Source of the DNA: an uncultured Oscillospiraceae bacterium
GTDB taxonomy: Bacteria; Bacillota; Clostridia; Oscillospirales; Oscillospiraceae
DNA length: 24,651 bases
Assembly: GCA_910579595.1 (NCBI GenBank)
Contig: CAJTVM010000041.1
Span: 1 to 24,651 of the forward strand
Direction of reading: 5' to 3'
The translations under genes and the position numbers were made by a program. Position 1 is the stretch's first letter. Each line of letters begins with the position of its first letter. Of the stretch, positions 21,791 through 24,651 are shown piece by piece. Below the pieces are notes generated by a model that saw only the letters and a list, made by a program, of their open reading frames with translations, had not been told where the DNA came from and made no database searches.

Positions 21791-23539
21791 ATGCCGAATC
21801 TGATTCAGGCCGCGCGGGAGCAGGTGGCCCAGCTCACCCAGTCCGCCTACGAAAAGGCCGCCGGTGAGGGGCTTTTCCCGGCGGGGCAGGAGATCAAAGG
21901 CACCGTGGAGGTGCCCAAGGACAGCAGGAATGGGGATTTCGCGTCCTCCTTCGCCATGGCGGGGGCAAAGGCCCTGCACATGGCCCCCCGGCAGATCGCC
22001 CAGATCATCCTGGATCATCTGGAGCTGGACGGCACCCTGTTCCAGCGGGCCGAGATCGCCGGGCCGGGGTTCCTCAACTTTTTCTACGCCCCCCGCTGGT
22101 ACGGCGAGGTGCTGGGCGCGGTGGAGGCCGAACCGGATACCTATGGCGCGTGCGGCGAGGGCGCGGGCAAAAAGGTAATGGTGGAGTTCGTGTCCGCCAA
22201 CCCTACCGGCCCCATGCACATGGGCAACGCCCGGGGCGGCGTGCTGGGAGACACCCTGGCCAACGTGCTCTCCCGGGCGGGCTGGGACACCTGGAAGGAG
22301 TTTTATGTCAATGACGCGGGCAACCAGATCCACAAGTTCGCCACGTCCATCCACGCCCGGTATATGCAGATCATTCTTGGGGAGGACGGATTCCCCTTCC
22401 CGGAGGACGGCTACCGGGGCGATGACATCAAGGAGCTGGCCCAGGCGTTTTTTGAGGCCAACGGCGACGCCTATCAGGATGCCCCCGAGGACAAGTGGCT
22501 GGATGATATGAGCCGCTTCGGCCTGGAGCGCAACATCCCCAAGATGAAGGACGATCTGCGCAAATACGGCATTGAGTATGATGAATGGTTCTTCGAGTCC
22601 ACCCTCCACGACAGCGGCTATGTGGCGGAGACGGTGTCCCTGCTCACCGAGAAGGGCTGGACGTACGAGAAGGAAGGGGCGCTGTGGCTGAACACCACGG
22701 ATCTGCTCAAGGAGAAGTACATCCGGGAGGGCAAGACCCGGGAGCAGGCGGATAAGCTGGATCTGAAGGACGACGTGCTGCGCCGGGCCAACGGGTTCTA
22801 CACCTATTTTGCCGCCGATATCGCCTACCACCGCAACAAGTTTGAGAAGCGGGGCTTCGATAAGGTCATCAACGTCTGGGGCGCGGATCACCACGGCCAT
22901 GTGGCGCGGCTTCAGGCGGCGCTGGACGGACTGGGGCTGGACGGCTCCAACCGGCTGGTGATCGTGCTGATGCAGCTGGTGAACCTCTTGCAGGACGGCA
23001 AGCCGGTGCGGATGTCCAAGCGTACGGGTAAGGCCATCGCCCTGCACGACCTGCTGGACGAGATCAGCGTGGACGCGGCCCGGTACTACTTCAATAACCG
23101 CGCCTCCACCAGCCCCCTGGACTTCGATCTGGATCTGGCGGTGCGGCAGGACAGCGACAACCCGGTGTATTATGTGCAGTACGCTCACGCCCGGATCTGC
23201 TCGCTGATTGCCCGAATGGGGGAGGCCGGGGCCGAGGTCTGCCCCGCCGGACTGGTTGACGCCTGCGCCCTCGCCCAGCCCGAGGAGCTGTCCCTGGTCA
23301 AGACCCTGGCCCAGTATCCGGAGGAGATCCGGCTGGCCGCGCGGGACTACGACCCCAGCCGGATCAACCGCTACCTCACCACCCTGGCGGGCGACTTCCA
23401 CCGTTTCTACAACGCCTGCCGCTGTATGGTGGACGATCCCTGCCTCCAGGCGGCACGGCTGAAGCTGGCGGACTGCACCCGGCTGGTGCTGGCCAATGGA
23501 CTGGGCCTGCTGGGCGTGACTGCGCCCAATAAGATGTAA
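21791..23539 (+). CDS. argS: Arginyl-tRNA synthetase
   Basis: Predicted 582-residue class I synthetase that charges tRNA-Arg. The N-terminal Add-1 domain (about 1-110) is followed by the catalytic core with the HIGH-type motif in ANPTGPMHMGNARGG (H143-M-G-N146), FYVNDAGNQI, and WGADHHGHVARL. The KMSKS position reads VRMSKRTGK (M408-S-K410). A helical DALR anticodon-binding domain ends the protein (YVQYAHARICSL, NRYLTTLAGDFHRFYNACR). The length is near that of bacterial ArgS. AAAAGGAG sets the ATG. No T-box leader is seen upstream, in keeping with its place inside an operon. Confidence 0.97.
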   Translation: MPNLIQAAREQVAQLTQSAYEKAAGEGLFPAGQEIKGTVEVPKDSRNGDFASSFAMAGAKALHMAPRQIAQIILDHLELDGTLFQRAEIAGPGFLNFFYAPRWYGEVLGAVEAEPDTYGACGEGAGKKVMVEFVSANPTGPMHMGNARGGVLGDTLANVLSRAGWDTWKEFYVNDAGNQIHKFATSIHARYMQIILGEDGFPFPEDGYRGDDIKELAQAFFEANGDAYQDAPEDKWLDDMSRFGLERNIPKMKDDLRKYGIEYDEWFFESTLHDSGYVAETVSLLTEKGWTYEKEGALWLNTTDLLKEKYIREGKTREQADKLDLKDDVLRRANGFYTYFAADIAYHRNKFEKRGFDKVINVWGADHHGHVARLQAALDGLGLDGSNRLVIVLMQLVNLLQDGKPVRMSKRTGKAIALHDLLDEISVDAARYYFNNRASTSPLDFDLDLAVRQDSDNPVYYVQYAHARICSLIARMGEAGAEVCPAGLVDACALAQPEELSLVKTLAQYPEEIRLAARDYDPSRINRYLTTLAGDFHRFYNACRCMVDDPCLQAARLKLADCTRLVLANGLGLLGVTAPNKM

Positions 23540-23584
23540 CCGGCACAGCCGGCCCCAGATGCGGAAAAATTTCTGTTAAAGGGC

Positions 23585-23613
23585 TTGCAATCCGCGGCAA
23601 ACCGTGGTAATAT
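23585..23613 (+). promoter_or_regulatory. Promoter candidate of the rimP-nusA operon
   Basis: TTGCAA (23585-23590), 17-bp spacer, TAATAT (23608-23613). It places the leader terminator hairpin at the very start of the transcript. Confidence 0.6.
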
Positions 23614-23628
23614 AAGCATATGTATGGT

Positions 23629-23666
23629 AAAGGAAGGAGTGAGGCGCGCGCCTCACTCTTTCTTTT
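23629..23666 (+). terminator. Leader terminator/attenuator before rimP
   Basis: Perfect palindrome with 11-base arms GAGTGAGGCGC (23637-23647) and GCGCCTCACTC (23648-23658). It extends outward by A-U and G-U pairs to about 23629/23666, and its 3' side is TTTCTTTT. It sits between the promoter and the rimP ribosome site, where a terminator would act as an attenuator. In B. subtilis the ylxS(rimP)-nusA operon is known to be limited by NusA-dependent leader termination, so the same control is likely here (inference). Confidence 0.85.
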
Positions 23667-23688
23667 GAGCAAAGGAGCTGGTATTGGG

Positions 23689-24141
23689 ATGGCAAAGGTA
23701 ACGGACGCCGTGGCCGCGCTGGCCCTGCCCATTGTGGAGCAGGCGGGCTGCACCCTGTGGGATGTGGAATACGTCAAGGAGGCCGGAGAGTGGTTCCTCC
23801 GGGTCTACATCGACCGGGAGGGCGGCGTGGACATCGACCGCTGCGAGGCGGTTTCCCGCCCCCTGTCCGACGCGCTGGACGAGCACGACCCCGTGCCCAG
23901 CAACAACCAGGGCTATACCTTCGAGGTGTCCTCCGCCGGACTGGACCGGGCGCTGAAAAAGCCCGAACATTTCGCCAAGTGCATGGGCCGGAAGGTGGAT
24001 TTGAAGCTCTACCGCCCCATCGGCGGGCGCAAGGAAGTTACCGGGGCGCTGACCAGTTACGAGGACGGGGCCGTCAGCGTGGACGGCATACGGTTTGATA
24101 AGAAAGACGTGGCCCAGGTGCGGCTGCACGTTGAGTTTTAA
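23689..24141 (+). CDS. rimP: Ribosome maturation factor RimP
   Basis: Predicted 150-residue factor for 30S subunit maturation. It shows the N-terminal domain LALPIVEQAGCTLWDVEYVKEAGEWFLRVYID (read as family segments around residues 9-40), then GVDIDRCEAVSRPLSDALDEHDPVP and the very typical YTFEVSSAGLDRALKKPEHF (about 77-96), and the C-terminal SH3-like domain. ATG 23689 follows AAAGGAG (23671-23677); an upstream in-frame ATG at 23620 would read through the leader hairpin. The stop TAA is part of the nusA ribosome site (TAAGGAG), so the two are closely coupled. Confidence 0.96.
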   Translation: MAKVTDAVAALALPIVEQAGCTLWDVEYVKEAGEWFLRVYIDREGGVDIDRCEAVSRPLSDALDEHDPVPSNNQGYTFEVSSAGLDRALKKPEHFAKCMGRKVDLKLYRPIGGRKEVTGALTSYEDGAVSVDGIRFDKKDVAQVRLHVEF

Positions 24142-24153
24142 GGAGTAATCGAT

Positions 24154-24651
24154 ATGGCCAAGAAAAAAATCGCCGCAAAAAGCACGGAGCTGGATGCCAA
24201 AGAGTTTTTTGCCGCCATCTCCGATATTGAAGCGGATAAGGGCATCCCCAAAGCCTATATGCTGGAGAAGATCACCCAGGCCTTGGTGGCGGCATACAAG
24301 CGGGATCACGAGGGCATCACCGACAACGTGGTGGTGGACGCCAACGAGGAAGCCCAGACCGTGCGGATGTTCGTCAAGAAGGACGTGGTGGAGGAGGTCG
24401 ACAACCCACACACCGAGATCAGCCTGGCCGACGCCCAGAAGGCCCTCCCCCGCGCCCAGCTGGGAGATGTGCTGCGTATTGAGATCAAGCCCAAAAACTT
24501 CGGCCGCATCGCCGCCCAGACCGCCCGGCAGGTGATCATCCAGGGGATGCGGGAGGCCGAGCGGGGCATGATCTTCGCGGAATTCTCCGCCAAGGAGCAC
24601 GAGATTCTCACCGGCACCGTCACCCGCGTGGACGAGCGCAACGGCTCGGTG
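24154..24651 (+). CDS. nusA: Transcription factor NusA, N-terminal part
   Basis: Open frame of 166 codons that runs off the window without a stop. ATG 24154 has AAGGAG at 24140-24145, overlapping the rimP stop. The product starts MAKKKIAAKSTELDAKEFF and continues with the NusA N-terminal domain: KGIPKAYMLEKITQALVAAYKRD, PRAQLGDVLRIEI, KNFGRIAAQTARQVIIQGMREAER (family segments around 30-152). It ends in EFSAKEHEILTGTVTRVDERNGSV, where the S1 domain begins. NusA binds RNA polymerase and modulates pausing, termination and antitermination. The usual following genes (ylxR, ylxQ, infB, rbfA) would lie beyond the window. Confidence 0.96.
   Translation, partial: MAKKKIAAKSTELDAKEFFAAISDIEADKGIPKAYMLEKITQALVAAYKRDHEGITDNVVVDANEEAQTVRMFVKKDVVEEVDNPHTEISLADAQKALPRAQLGDVLRIEIKPKNFGRIAAQTARQVIIQGMREAERGMIFAEFSAKEHEILTGTVTRVDERNGSV

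Noticed and set aside
21683..23401. 572-codon minus-strand open frame inside argS
   Set aside because: Antisense shadow; ArgS motifs are complete on the plus strand.

Overview
The window is a GC-rich Clostridia chromosome segment, most like gut Oscillospiraceae (Flavonifractor/Intestinimonas-type). This placement rests on gene families, gene order and Firmicute-style AGGAG ribosome sites, not on a database search. It is dense with housekeeping and metabolic genes. I see no rRNA, tRNA, CRISPR array, insertion sequence, phage gene or recognisable defence locus.

Layout. 1-269: two tandem copies of a 139-bp-period noncoding repeat running up to glgP (glycogen phosphorylase, 287-2605). 2.7-6.3 kb: a secreted S-layer-anchored aryl-sulfate sulfotransferase, then a LysR regulator. 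6.3-7.0 kb (minus): a membrane-anchored polysaccharide deacetylase. 7.1-10.9 kb: a tight run of an Lrp-type regulator, an alanine-type aminotransferase, a ThrH-like phosphoserine phosphatase and a DUF1015 protein, closed by a terminator. This looks like an alanine/serine metabolism unit. 10.9-12.9 kb: a WecB/TagA/CpsF glycosyltransferase, a DJ-1/PfpI protein and 5-formyl-THF cyclo-ligase. 12.9-13.1 kb (minus): a 65-codon gene for a tiny Cys/Gly/Asn-rich membrane protein. 13.3-15.9 kb: mltG overlapping a U32/TrhP-type tRNA hydroxylation gene. 15.9-19.9 kb (minus): a polyamine-type ABC transporter potA-potB-potCD in which permease and binding protein are fused. 19.9-20.5 kb: a structured intergenic region. 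20.5-23.5 kb: murI-ywiB-argS. 23.6 kb to the end: the rimP-nusA operon, with a terminator hairpin in its leader; nusA runs off the window.

The least ordinary parts are the Cys-rich micro-membrane protein, the SLH-sulfotransferase, the PotC-PotD fusion with altered ligand-pocket residues, the ThrH/DUF1015 pairing, the 139-bp tandem repeat, and the hairpin cluster between potA and murI, which carries minus-strand terminators with no visible client gene.
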